Assembly (NCBI GenBank): GCA_021613335.1
Contig: JAJTWR010000305.1
Location: 43,501-107,500 of the forward strand
Length of the DNA: 64,000 bases
Source of the DNA: Whitmania pigra
Lineage: Eukaryota > Annelida > Clitellata > Hirudinida > Haemopidae
Direction of reading: 5' to 3'
The notes beneath the pieces were generated by a model, which was not told the DNA's origin, ran no database searches, and saw nothing but the letters and a program-made list of their open reading frames with translations. A program made the position numbers and the translations under genes. Of this stretch, positions 34,851-46,600 are shown one piece after another (the first letter of the stretch is position 1; every line of letters starts with the position of its first letter).

Positions 34851-36420
34851 AAAAATATAAATAAATTATATAAATCCCACATATTTGATATATCTTTTAA
34901 AGACAACAAATTGCCCCAGGAATGGAAAGTAGCTCTGGTCACACCCATCCATAAAAAAGGACCCACTACAGCCCCTGGAAACTACAGACCAATCTCCATT
35001 ACTTCAACAAGTTGCAGAGTCATGGAACGAATAATAAACAAGGCAATCATGCAACATCTGACTCATCAAAAGTTGATAGATGACAATCAACATGGTTTTA
35101 TCCAGGCCCGATCCACAAATTGTGGACCACAATTACAAATATACTCGAAAGTACTCAGCAATGGTCAGAGAAACTCCAAGTGAAGCAAACTATTGACATA
35201 ATATACCTCGACTTTAGAAAAGCTTTTGATTCCGTTTCACATTCCAAACTTATCAATAAAATCTCAGCTTATGGTTTTGGAGACGAAATTAAAGGATGGC
35301 ATGGAAATTTTTTAGATTCAAGGACTCAAAAGGTGAAAGTCAACGGCTCTGTATCAGAGGAGGCTGTTGTCACCAGTGGTGTTTCCAGGGTAGCATACTA
35401 GGACCAACTCTGTTCTTACTCTACATAAACGACATACTTGATCTGCTCAAGACCTCAAATGTTGTTTGCAAGGTTTTGCTGATGATGTCAAACTGTAAAG
35501 TACAAACGGATTCTCTCAAACCCAGCTACAATTTGCTCTAGACAAAGTGGCCCAGTGGAGTGACAAATGGCAACTGCAACTTGCGCCTGACAAATGTCAA
35601 GTTTTCTCTATAAAGGACGCAAACAGACAGGAGGATCCCATGAATATTACATCGAAGGGCATGTCCTACAGCATGTCGACAAGATCAGAGATCTAAGGAT
35701 TATAATGGATCCATTCCCCAAGTTTGAATCACACATTGAAGCCATCACCAAAAGAGCCGCTTCAGTCTCCTGGATGATCCGAACCTTATTTTCTTCCAAA
35801 GATCAGGATATTTTAAAGCTTGCCTTCTGTACGTATGTAAGACCAATACTTGAATATGGCTTCCCAGTCTGGAATCCTCACCACAAATATTTAATTGACA
35901 AAATAGAAAACATATAAAGGCGATTCACTAAGTCAATTCCATCCGTGGCAACTTATACGTATATGGAAAGACTAAGGCTGCTCAAGCTTCCAACCTTGGA
36001 GAGGCGGCGACTTCTGGCTGATTTGATTCTTGGCTTCAAAATATTACATGGCTATACGAACACCTTTTTAATACATTCCCTCCTTGCACAAAACTACAGG
36101 AACAAGAGGACATTGTCTCAAACTTAAGCAAAGTAATTATTCAACAGACAGTGTTAAATACTCCTTTTGTAATAGAATTGTAAAGCCATGGAACGCATTG
36201 CCAGGAGATGTCGTTAGATCAACCACGGTTTCCCGTTTCAATTCAATAATACGTAACTTAGACTTTAGTAAATATTCAAATTACACTTAATCTATTTGCT
36301 GCCCCTGTACAAACTGATCAATGTCTTTTGTTATTTGTTGTTTGTTTTCGCGATTGTGTTAGTGGTCCAATTGGGCCCATCAATTGCATCTTATAAATAA
36401 AAATAAAATAAATAAAATGG
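34846..36420 (+). mobile_element. 5'-truncated LINE (non-LTR retrotransposon) with reverse transcriptase
   Basis: Plus-strand frames at 34911, 35120, 35296, 35594 and 36084 give a broken RT: QEWKVALVTPIHKKG and PGNYRPISITSTSCRVMERI (early RT motifs), IYLDFRKAFDSVSHSKL (motif A with aspartate), LGPTLFLLYINDIL, FADDVKL (motif C, about 35478) and, near the end, FCTYVRPILEYGFPVWNP, as in CR1/Jockey-like LINEs. The endonuclease is absent and the 3' end is a (TAAA)-like tail at 36395-36418. At least three frameshifts make it dead. It is inserted in block beta copy 3. Confidence 0.9.
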
Positions 36421-36591
36421 TGGATCGATTAAAAAGTGCCTTCACGTCCTATCCAGATAAATAGATAGATAAAATAAATAAATCCAGTTACGCACTCAAA
36501 AAATTGTCTAAATACAAATATAAAGTCCAAAATATAACGTTATAATATGTAATTCATTAAACAGTTTTGTAACAAGGAATTGCAAATTCTT

Positions 36592-37828
36592 TCACACTTC
36601 GACTAAGTCATGACCATGGGCAAAAACATAATGAGTGGGATCAGTTGTCAAACAGGGACCTGCAGATCAATAACAATGCAATGACTTAAATTTCAATTGC
36701 TTTGAATGATTTAAATAACTATTGCAGTAATAAATAAATATAGTAGGTTTAAGATTTGCAGTTGTTATTAACATCATTTAACATCAGTTAATATCAACGA
36801 TGATCTTTAACTTAAAAGTTACAAAATCAAAGTACAAAAATATCAATTAATAAGTTACCAAAACTCACGATAGATTCTGGCTATAAGTTCTAGCCTTCCA
36901 GTATCAGAAGGCTTTATAACTAATATAGTCTTATTCGGATATCCTTTCTGCATCAAAAATGCATAAGGTTGTCTGAATCTAATTGTAGACAAATTAAAAC
37001 CATGAATCTTCATATAATCTTTATCCAAAGAACCGGTAGCGTCGTCATAGGTGGCGCCAAGAATAATTGTTCCATTTACTACTCTCTGGCAATAAACATA
37101 ATAATAAGGATTTTATTATTTGTTAATTATTCAACATGTTGACTCTTTAAATTAGCGTTCTGAAATTTTATGATAGTATTTTCATCGCTATTGCATTCAT
37201 TACTTAAATGACATCGTCGACAGGAAAATCGAGTTAAAAGACACACAGCAGCTCCAAGGATAAAGTAGCAAATAAATGAGTATTCAAACTACTGAATGAT
37301 GCAAGATTTAACAAAAATCATTAATTTGCTCACATTTAGATAATCTAAGAATTGAGTTCCGGTACTGTATACATCAGCACGTCTTTGGTTTTCAAATTTG
37401 TTCAACAACGGATCCAGCTCAACAGTAGTAACGCCCCTACCAGTACTTGTTATAAGCGTACCCTTTTCTACTAATTCTATGGAAGCTGGAGTGACGGATC
37501 CAAAAGGATATGAAGTTACGTTAATTGTGACCGCTTTTTAACAAAAGAGTAAACATTATTGTTAATATAAATAATTCAGATATGACTAAAAAATCCAACC
37601 TGGTTTTCTGGCGTATAAACGATATTCCACTTCACTATCGAATGTTTTGAAAGTTTGACATATACCGATTTCATCAATACCAAAGAAGAAGCAGTAGTGA
37701 TCGGTTGCGCAGATGGCCGCACACTTTGCAACTTTTGAATCGACTCCAAGAACCGACTTTGGTTTGTTTGAATCTTCAAAGGTCAGTCTCGCTCCAGCTA
37801 TAACTATCAATACATAAGTTAAGAACAT
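36592..37828 (-). CDS. Gene C: secreted PAN/apple + ILEI protein
   Basis: Exons 37828-37600, 37533-37334, 37085-36869, 36659-36592, phases 1, 0, 1, 237 aa. Signal peptide MFLTYVLIVIAGARLTF; PAN-like cysteines KCAAICATDHYCFFFGIDEI then GIC; ILEI part 1 SIELVEKGTLIT, VELDPLLNKFENQ, FLDYLN; part 2 GTIILGATYDDATGSL, IRFRQPYAFLMQKGYPNKT; tail PCLTTDPTHYVFAHGHDLVE. Exon 1 is closer to that of gene B in the segment before the cysteines but shares the AAICATD stretch with gene A, which suggests gene conversion among the copies. Intact frame. Confidence 0.85.
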
Positions 37829-37849
37829 TCTGAACAGTTTTTAACAAAC

Positions 37850-39010
37850 AACTGAGCAATGATCAGCCAGTTAAATATTAGCACATCCAGGAATCGTTCG
37901 TTTGTTCTAGGCCTGGACCTACTTACTCATTGAGACGATAATGCTTATTTTTCAAATTAATAGTTTCCATTATTCTTAAAATCAGTGCCAATAATAAATA
38001 AGCATCGATTACGACGAGAAGATACGTGTTGAACTTTAGACGTTTAACATGTATACATAGCCGAATAATTAATAGTCCTATTTTATCAATATGCCTGGAG
38101 ATTTGTCGACGCAATATTTAACAATGATAATCTATTTCTTAGCTCAAATTAAACGTACGCATCGATTATGACGAGAAGATACGTGTTGAATTTCAGACGT
38201 TTGACGTGTTTGCATAGTAGGATAATTAATAGTCCCACTTTATCAATATGCCTAGAATATATTCGATCGAAATATACATTTTAGAAACAATTATCATTGT
38301 CTATTTGACCATTTGCCTAGTCATTTGAATCTAAACTGCGCGGTGAGATTACAAATACATTTCTATCTCAGGATTATGAGTGCTCTCCCAAGCAGTGGCA
38401 TGGCCGAGATCAGCCAATTAATTAATAAACCACCCAAGAGTCCCTCGTTTGCATAAGGCCTGGACCTACTTACTAATTAACCTTGCTAAGGTTATTTCTC
38501 AAATTAATAGTTTCCATTATTCTTAAAATTTATCATGATAAATGGTAGTCCTACGTTATCAGTGTGTCTGGAGATTAATCGATAAATTATTTATCAATGA
38601 TAATGTAATTCTAATCTCAAATTAATTGTGGCAATTAACCTAACAAAGAACTGGGATTTTTGCATTTTTTTGATTACCTCCAAAACCCTCTAAAAGATGA
38701 TGGAAATCGGAAATCCTTCCCTCCGGGCACGGTTCATATTCGAAATCATTGCTTCGCCAACTAAAACAGTTATCGCAAGTCAGATGTCCAATCTTTTAAG
38801 TATAAGCACATCCAAAAGTCGTTTATTTGTTTCCTAGATATTTTGTTATTGGACTTTTAGACTTTTAGACTTTGTAGATAACAACAAGCCCAGTACTCGA
38901 GCACTTCAAGCGCTGAAGACTCTTAAAGGCATCAATCTAAGAACAATGAGTCTCAGACGATATGCTTAAGGCGCCATATAAATACACTATTAGAGAGGAT
39001 ACGTCTCACT
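37850..39010. repeat. Blocks gamma and delta upstream of gene C
   Basis: 37850-38610 matches the gamma repeat of genes A and B and 38612-39010 matches delta at 24545-24944. This is the most complete cassette: beta, gene, gamma, delta. No gene is seen inside. Confidence 0.78.
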
Positions 39011-39200
39011 CTAGGGAACCCTTCAAACACTATACTGACACGGAATAATTTAGCTATTTTATTTTTAACATTAGTAAATTAATAAGTCAAACATTAATCA
39101 TCATTATTATTATTACTATTACTATCAAAACAGTTGTCTCGATGTTGTGTGCTTAGAACAGAAGTTCCATTTCTAGCGACGGGCATAACCCATTAGGATA
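39011..39200. other. Cassette border sequence shared with 17455-17520
   Basis: 'tgtctcgatgttgtgtgctt...ttccatttctagcgacgggc' recurs at 17460-17515 immediately left of the copied Spindly tail. The shared border shows that the 17.5-kb copy was attached to the same cassette end. No gene seen. Confidence 0.6.
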
Positions 39201-40340
39201 ACGGTCTCACTTTTAAAGTTTGTGTAATATATGTATTAACAATACTGAATCGAGTAACTACGTTTGGTAACAACATCATTAAGTTGAAAACAGCATCATC
39301 GTGATGAATAAGTGAAATCTATTTTCACAGTCTCGGTGTCTAGCGAATACGTAGTGAGTCGGATCGCTAAGCGGACTGCTTCAGACATGTTTTCTTCATA
39401 CATGCATTTGAAGGCTAGCATTTCAGGTTTCAGCCTGCATGTTTTGAGAGACAACCGATTGTCTTCGAAATCTCAGTAACCTTAACAGAGGCTTGGTCTC
39501 CTCGATATTAATCTTAGCCGCCGTAGGGGTCTTAGCATAGCGAACATGTTTAATGGCCCTTATCGTAATGGCCTCCTAAGCCATTTTGCGCTGCTGACAA
39601 ACAGCCTAGCCTACTGCCCAGTAAAGTGACTGGTGCTGCCGCAGTTCGCGCATCGCTTGTCAGCAGTATCTTTATTCTGGCATTCTTTGAGTGCTCACCC
39701 AGACACCCAGACATCTGGGACACTTGATCTTATTTGTGCAATTTGCGGCTATGTGGCCATTGCACTGAAAACATCTAATAGGCTCCCTAATATAAGATTT
39801 AACCTTAAAACTGAAGTCCAAATCATCTCAGTCATTCAACGGAAAATAAAAAAAAACAGCAAATAAATAATAACACTTAAGTAATCTATTTTAATCTTAT
39901 CCGGGTTACTATTGTTGAGCCTAAATATGACCCAGATGTAGCTTGCGGGAACACCGACAGTACAATATTTCGGCTTAGCCGCTACGCGAGCACTAGCCAA
40001 AAAATCGTCTAACTCCTTAATCTGTGATAACTTAACTATCTCAGCATCATTCTTGGCAAGTACCATTGATGAGAAGACCATTGCTGGCAATAATCTTGAC
40101 ATCATTCCTGTCAAGAATCCCACTATCCTATTTCTGAACCTTAGCTGGGTTCAGTTTCCTGATCTCAGTCTTGATAAAGACTTTTGTTAATGTTTCTTTC
40201 GAAACCTCAGATGCTATCGATGACGAAGACAAGACTCTCCTGCGTTTTCGGCTCTCAACGATACGAAAAACTTCTTCCATGTTCTCGACAATGTTCGCAT
40301 CCATTGTCTCGATTTGCAATTCGCTCAGATTAGATGAATA
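39200..40340 (-). mobile_element. LINE ORF1 (gag-like, CCHC zinc knuckle) relic
   Basis: On minus, from 40319 (MQIETMDANIVENMEEVFRI) through 39836 to about 39500. Near 39790-39735 it reads YIREPIRCFQCNGHIAANCT and NKIKCPRC, the first and second zinc knuckles, and after a frame slip DKRCANCGSTSHFTGQ, a third, as in Jockey/I-type gag-like proteins. KHVRYAKTPTAAKINIEETK lies at about 39560. Frame breaks and stops show it is dead. No RT follows in the window on this strand. Confidence 0.75.
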
Positions 40341-40479
40341 AAAACGAAGTGTAAAAAATCCAATATCAAATTAAAAAACGACCAATGAATCTTTTAAAAA
40401 GAACTTTGAAATTCAAATCTTCAACGCTTCGTCTGAACAAAGTCGAATTCAAATTCAGCTCCATTATCGGTTGGTTGGT

Positions 40480-40500
40480 TGGTTGGTTCTTTATTAACGT
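40480..40500. repeat. (GGTT)n short tandem repeat
   Basis: About four and a half GGTT units. It may be the 5' untranslated part of the LINE to its left or a simple microsatellite. Confidence 0.6.
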
Positions 40501-40659
40501 CCATTTACCACTTATCTTAAAACATTGATAATTCGTTATCATCAACGCTATCTTCCTACTGATGCATTGATGAATAAATTGTTCGACATGCATAACCTGA
40601 TATTTATCCGATATGCGGTGCCTCCTCGAGGTCGTCCACACTTCGTCAAGAATATTAAT

Positions 40660-41990
40660 TAATAGTTGAAAAACAAAATGATATTAAGAATACATCAAAA
40701 CCGCAACAGAAAATAGGCCGAAAATCACTAAATTGCTTACTTAATTGCGCCAGGCTTATGGTCTGAACCGTAGTGGCGTACCAATGGGGGCAGCAGGGGG
40801 GTCGGCTCTGGGCGGCAAGTGCCAAGGGGCGGCATTGTGAGGGATTACGTAAAAATTGTATTATGCAATAGACGAATCAAAAAAACTCTACTCTGAAATG
40901 GGTATAAACATGGAGCGTCTAATCCGCAAAAAGAAACGAATGGACGGTGAAGGACGATTGACGCAGCTCTTGGATTTTATGCTAGTTGAGACAGGAGATA
41001 CTGTGTCGTCCACTGTTTTACTGATAAAATATCTGGCAGATTTCAGCAAGTTCATGACCAGATTTCAATTTGGCATTTGGTCATTATTTTGTATTATATT
41101 TATATTTTTATATATACAACATGTACGAGCCACACATCAAAGAAAAGCCTCATCATGCCACCCCTGTTCATCAGCTCATCAAGTGAGTTTTTTGATCAGA
41201 GGAGTATATATGAAACTACTCCGAGACCATATTGTTTGTTTTCATTAACTTGATACGTTCATTCGCGATGGTTATGGTTGAAAATCCAAAATAAATTATG
41301 TCGACAGACATTATTCCTATCATTGTTAAGCTAGCTGATCAAATTAATGGCCTTTATTATTTTGATTGATTTTAACGTTATTATCCGCATTCGTTATTTG
41401 TAAATTTAATGGATGATCATAAAATAATATTTTTTAGAAAATAGATGTCATAAAATCTTCCATAAATTATGTAATACCACATAGATAATGATAGCATCCA
41501 TCAAATTTTATTTCACAAAAGGAAGTAAAACCTCTTATATTTGAGAGATATTTTGCTATCGTAATTTTAATATTTCATGATTACTTTATTCTCCATGGTC
41601 AAATCTCAAATCTCAAATCATCTGTAAAATGATTCAAATCTCAACAACCAAATCTCAAATAGAATCTCAAAATTCCAAATCAAATCAAATCCCAAATGTT
41701 TAAATCCCAAATCGAATCAAAACTTCAAAAATTTACTGCTGCCGTAGCTTCGCAAATTTTTTCGAGCAAAACACAATGAAATTAACAACCAACATTCATT
41801 TATGACATTTTTACAGTTTTATTACCGTTTAAAAAAAATCGTTTCCCGCAAAATTTGCACCTCATACAGCAATCGCTTTCCGTCCTTTGGCTGTCTTTAA
41901 AAAATTTCGCTAAAATCCCATATTTCCTGCTATCTAACTCGGACATATTTAAAAGGCGGTAAAGCTACAAGTAGAACAAGAAACATGTAA
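40660..41990. other. Repeat-derived interval without a supported gene
   Basis: A G-rich patch at 40770-40845 ('ggcgtaccaatgggggcagc') resembles a hAT-type terminus, and an open frame follows at 40856-41248 with a basic segment (NMERLIRKKKRMDGEGRL) that I cannot assign. From 41590 to 41730 a degenerate 'caaatctcaaat' tandem repeat occurs. The rest is AT-rich without features. Confidence 0.35.
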
Positions 41991-41997
41991 CCTACAA

Positions 41998-42475
41998 TGG
42001 GCACCCCGTCAAAACAACTTGGCGTCAAAATAGCCCAAGACAAAATAGCGGTAGAATTGGTTCTTTGTTGATTTGTTACATGTCCACAAGACGTGATGAT
42101 AAGGTGAGGATAATTTATATTAAATACCAACTTGAAAAGTCCGTGTAAAGTGAGGAAGTAGCCGGAATCCTAATAATATTTTACACGATAAATCTTCAAA
42201 CCACCAATTTCGAATTAAATTTGGAACCAGTTATCGGTTAATGTATTCAATTTACAAAATTTTTTTAAATACATTGATGGGGCTGTTTTGACGGGGCTAT
42301 TTTGACGGAGCTATTTTGACGGGGCTATTTTGACGGGGCTATTTTGTCTGGGCTGTTTTGACGGGATTTGTTGGTCCTGGGCTATTCTGTCACCGGGCTG
42401 TATTGATGGGGCTGTTTTGTCGGGGCTATTTTGTCGCCGGGCTGTTATGACGGGTCACCACAACAATGTTTACTT
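41998..42475. mobile_element. Fold-back element with 15-bp subterminal repeats
   Basis: The left end reads 'gggcaccccgtcaaaacaac' and the right end, reverse complemented, 'ggtgacccgtcataacagcc'. Both ends carry the 15-mer GGGCTATTTTGACGG or its complement: one or two copies at 42020-42055 on minus and about ten variant copies at 42275-42465 on plus. No open frame is present. I infer a non-autonomous inverted-repeat transposon whose right arm expanded as a minisatellite. No target duplication could be fixed. Confidence 0.6.
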
Positions 42476-42544
42476 AACGAGGAGCACGCCAAAGATATAG
42501 AATTATTAAATTTATAACCATTTTTATAAAATTAAAAATATATA

Positions 42545-42731
42545 ATCATCTTTATAAATAATATTTCATTGATTCGATTTAAAAAGTAAATCGAATAAAA
42601 AAAAAAGGCAAATCGAATCGAATCAAAATCGCGGAGGCCAAAATCGAATCCAACAATGTTCAAATCGAATCGCAACCTTGCCTAAATCGCGATTTAAATC
42701 GCAACCGCGATTTGATTTGCCCATCACTGGT
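42545..42731. mobile_element. One end of another hAT-like element
   Basis: Ends 'gatttgcccatcactgg', i.e. CAGTGATGGGCAAATC on minus, a common hAT terminus, with inward 'aaatcgaatcgaatc' and 'aaatcgcgattt' subterminal repeats. The other terminus was not found. Confidence 0.5.
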
Positions 42732-43676
42732 AAGGACATTTAACGACCACCCCTGAGTACATCAGGCCCTCCAAAGATTGTGAAATGGCTTGTTTCGTGA
42801 ACGTTTTAAGTTTTTTAACTATAACTTCTTATATACAGGAATCATTTGGGGCCTTTTTTTTACTGGTATACATTAGATTATTAGTATTAATGACCTCACA
42901 AAAAATAAAGAAACATACATACATGCTTAATCCAAAACAATAGATTTGCAATAGATTTATTTGTTAAATTAAAATGATAAAATAGAAAGCAGTAAGCAAG
43001 TCTTAAGATGTGCATGCCATGCTGATAAATGGCAACTAAATGACCACTACTGATTTCAAAATGACCCGGGCCTCCGTAACTGGGCATAAAAAAATTGTCC
43101 TTTCACAGACATTTTTAAATACCCCTGCCCTGAATTCTATTTTTTAATAATAAAGGGCTCCCTGCTGACGTTAGAAGTCGAATGTTAAACAATCAATACA
43201 ATAAAAAATCAAGTAATACATAAAATCAAATCTTACTAATTTTTATTTATTAATTATGTCAGTATTACCAAGCAATTTATAAAATACTGAGTTATTATAG
43301 AATCAAATAATATTTCAGATGCTTTCTATTTTTATTCTTCTGACACGAAACGTTATTAATTACACATTGATCTCTTTCAATTTATTAAATACATGTTGAT
43401 GTACAATATTTTGATTCCAAACTGGAAAGTTGAGAATCATAGGTATGAAAATAACAAAAGCCTTACTATTAATCGTTAATAATAATAATTGCACAAAATC
43501 CTGATTTAGACGAACATTTCGTGGTAATTTCTTGATAAAAAAGAAGACGTGTGAATTTCAATGATATTGATTGCTAATACGCTATTGGTTCAAAGGTTTT
43601 GGTTTTGAAATCGTGTAAAAACCGGAATGCCGAGCTATTGTTGCCGATGTAGTTGAATTATTAGTAATTAAACAAA
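42732..43676. other. Region upstream of the TBK1-like gene, no gene seen
   Basis: AT-rich, no recognised exon. The promoter of the kinase gene must lie at its right end, where base composition rises (43500-43676), but no certain TATA or initiator was identified. Confidence 0.4.
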
Positions 43677-46600
43677 ATGGGAACTAAAGGAACGGCAAAT
43701 CATGTTTATTTTGTCGACGAGGTTCTGGGCGTCGGCTCCAGTGCCAGTGTTTACGTCGGACGGAATAAGGTAAAGTTGTTGGCAATAATTCATTAGATAT
43801 TTATGTTAAATTGTTATGTTATTCAAAGTTAAAGTGCATGAATATTAGTTGTTTGAGAAAAAAGTAGTGTAAATAAAGAAACAGATTTCCTTGTGATATT
43901 TTATAACTAGTTTCTTAATAGCTATTCTTTGATGGCCTCGCTTGGTGATGATTGTGATATTTTTAGTTCTGTTTGGATTTATTTTCTAAGTTAGTTATAT
44001 ATAAAAATTATATTATGTCCCACCCATCTGTGATGCTTTTTGTGCTTAATTTATCATCACAGCAATCATATTCAGTCATGTTTGCACTAGCCTTAACATA
44101 TTAAGACATTTGTTAACGTATTGAGGGAGGAACGTGAAACGTCTGATGGGATATACTCCTGCAGATGGGCTGCCTCTTCCAGTGAAAAAATTTAAAGCCA
44201 AATCTCACAAAAAGAAATCAACCAGAAATACAAGAAACTCAAGTAAAGAAAGAAACCAAAGAAAATTATTCAATGACAGATGCATGCCAGAAAATCCACC
44301 TGAGATGATCTCACTCGTTTAAAATAGTGATTTGTAAAAACTTGGATATGGTGATGGGAATTAAAGAAATCATGCCAAGGCCAGAACATGTAATGAAAAA
44401 CTTGTTGTTCGAGAAACTTCAGACTTGCCAAAGGTGTTCAAACCATGAGAACTAATATCTGACAAGCGTGTACAAAATTTTTAAATGAGGTCCAGGTGAT
44501 AAAAACATAAATTCTTTGAATTGTTTCAATAATTTTTCTTAACAGAAAACTGGCCAACTGTGTGCAATGAAAGTTTATTCAGATCTCAACTCTGACCTGT
44601 CGAGAGAGTTTCAGACGATGCAGGTGCTCAACCATGAAAATGTCATAAAATTCATAGCTGTCGAGTCAGAGGTAACTTCAAAAATTTACATTTTTTGAGA
44701 TTATTCTTTTAAATTGATTCTTTTACATTTTTTGCTCATTGTTTAACTCTGGATTCAATTTTAACTGGAAAAACTTACTTTAGTAAATTATCATTTGTCG
44801 CTTTTCACATTAAAGTTTTTTCATTTTAAATCACTTTCGAACAAGTCAGTCAAACATCCAGTAGATTATTAAACAAAATCATTTAAATTTAAAAACAAAC
44901 ATACAAAACTCGAGACTCTATGTTAGCCGAAACAATTTTGAAGACAGACGAAGGATAATATTTTCAGTCAGCCTCAAAAGGGAAGGTCCTTATCATGGAG
45001 CTGAGTACCGGTGGAAGTGTCCTTAACATGCTCGAAAAACCGGAGTTTGCCTTTGGCTTTTCCGAGGAGGAGTTCCTCGTCTTCTTGAGGGACACAAGTG
45101 AGTGACCGGTCGAGGGTGTCTGCCGATAATGCGCACCTGGATGAAATAGAACTACGTCTATGTGCCATGGCAGGGCGATTAATGTCTGAGTACATGTTTT
45201 ATTGTGGACAACAATGAAATGAACAATTTTGATGACAAATGCTGAAGTTGTTGGGAAGTTTAACATCCTCTTTGGTATTTTTTATGCTGCTTCGTAATCA
45301 TGGTTTTGCTCCGATTAAGTTCCGTTATTGCATTTGTGTGCCTGCAACAAAAGTTTGATGAAATGTTTTGTACAAATATTAGATATCGGATTTCTTAAAT
45401 GTATAAATGTGAAAAAATGTGTAGTTCTTCTTTAGAATATTAATTATTTAATATTTCTCATTTATTTTAAAATTTAGCCTCCGCTCTCAGATATCTTAGA
45501 GAAAATAAAATTGTCCATCGAGACATAAAACCCGGGAACATACTGAGGTTCGTCAAGGATGACATGAGGTGCGTGCCACTTTCTTTCGTCATTTCTTTGC
45601 AAGTTGGTCGGGACAGTTGTGATTTGCATGCGGTAAAAACGACTGTCGTTACAAGTCGCATTTGCAACCCGGCTTGAACCACCCCAAGCACCCTTGGGAA
45701 GAAGTGCGTAGAAGTGGTAGAACAAAAAAAATACTGCTGATGATGTTCATGTACATTAAATAGAGCTATGTGTGCCCCAGCAGAGTGGCTAGTATCTGAG
45801 TAGATGGCCTATTTCCCCATTACTCGAGTATGTGTCAAGGGGTTCTGAAAGGTTTAAATGCATGCTCATCATATTTGGTAGATTTTAAATCATGTGAAGG
45901 AATTGTATGATGATAAGTTGTCTAATCAGACAATTCAGGAATAGATACAATTATTTGATGGTTTCTGTCTAGTACATCGTTACTAGAACACAATGGTTAT
46001 TGGTTAAAGGAAAAAATATGAGCAATTCTGAAGTTTTGACTTTCTTTTTAGCCTAATTCTAAGTAATTTATTGTAAAAATAGTATTATTTAAGCATTTCA
46101 ATGTTCAAAAATATTTTCAGTTCTCAGTATAAAATCACTGACTTTGGAGCTGCCAGAGAATTGGATGACAGCGACCAATTTCTTTCCATTTACGGAACCG
46201 AGGAATATCTCGTTAGCATATATATAATAGTGTAGTATAATATATATATCATTAATATATATGTATAATAGTATAGCGTGATATATCTCGAATATAGAAA
46301 TTAGTAATGTAATCAAATTGAAAAGGCAAATTACGATGTCGTTCTATTGTATTGTGATTTTTACCAGTACTTCTGTTGAAATGTGGCATCATCGGATGTT
46401 ATTATCTGTTAAATTTTAATAAATAAATGAGATTTAAAATTTGTACAGAAAATGAATACGTAATTGATGTATGTCCTCTTTAACTAACTTTAGGAGCCAA
46501 CTGCCTACAGGCAAGCATTGCTTCTGCCAAACAGAAGATCGGGTAACAGTTTCAATGCATCTGTCGACCTTTGGAGCCTGGGTGTGACTTTGTACCACGT

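Noticed and set aside
40856..41248. 130-codon plus open frame
   Set aside because: Could be a transposase scrap, but no motif is firm enough to name it.
44134..44322. Small basic open frame in TBK1 intron 1
   Set aside because: No domain, no splice support and lies wholly in an intron of a well-supported gene.
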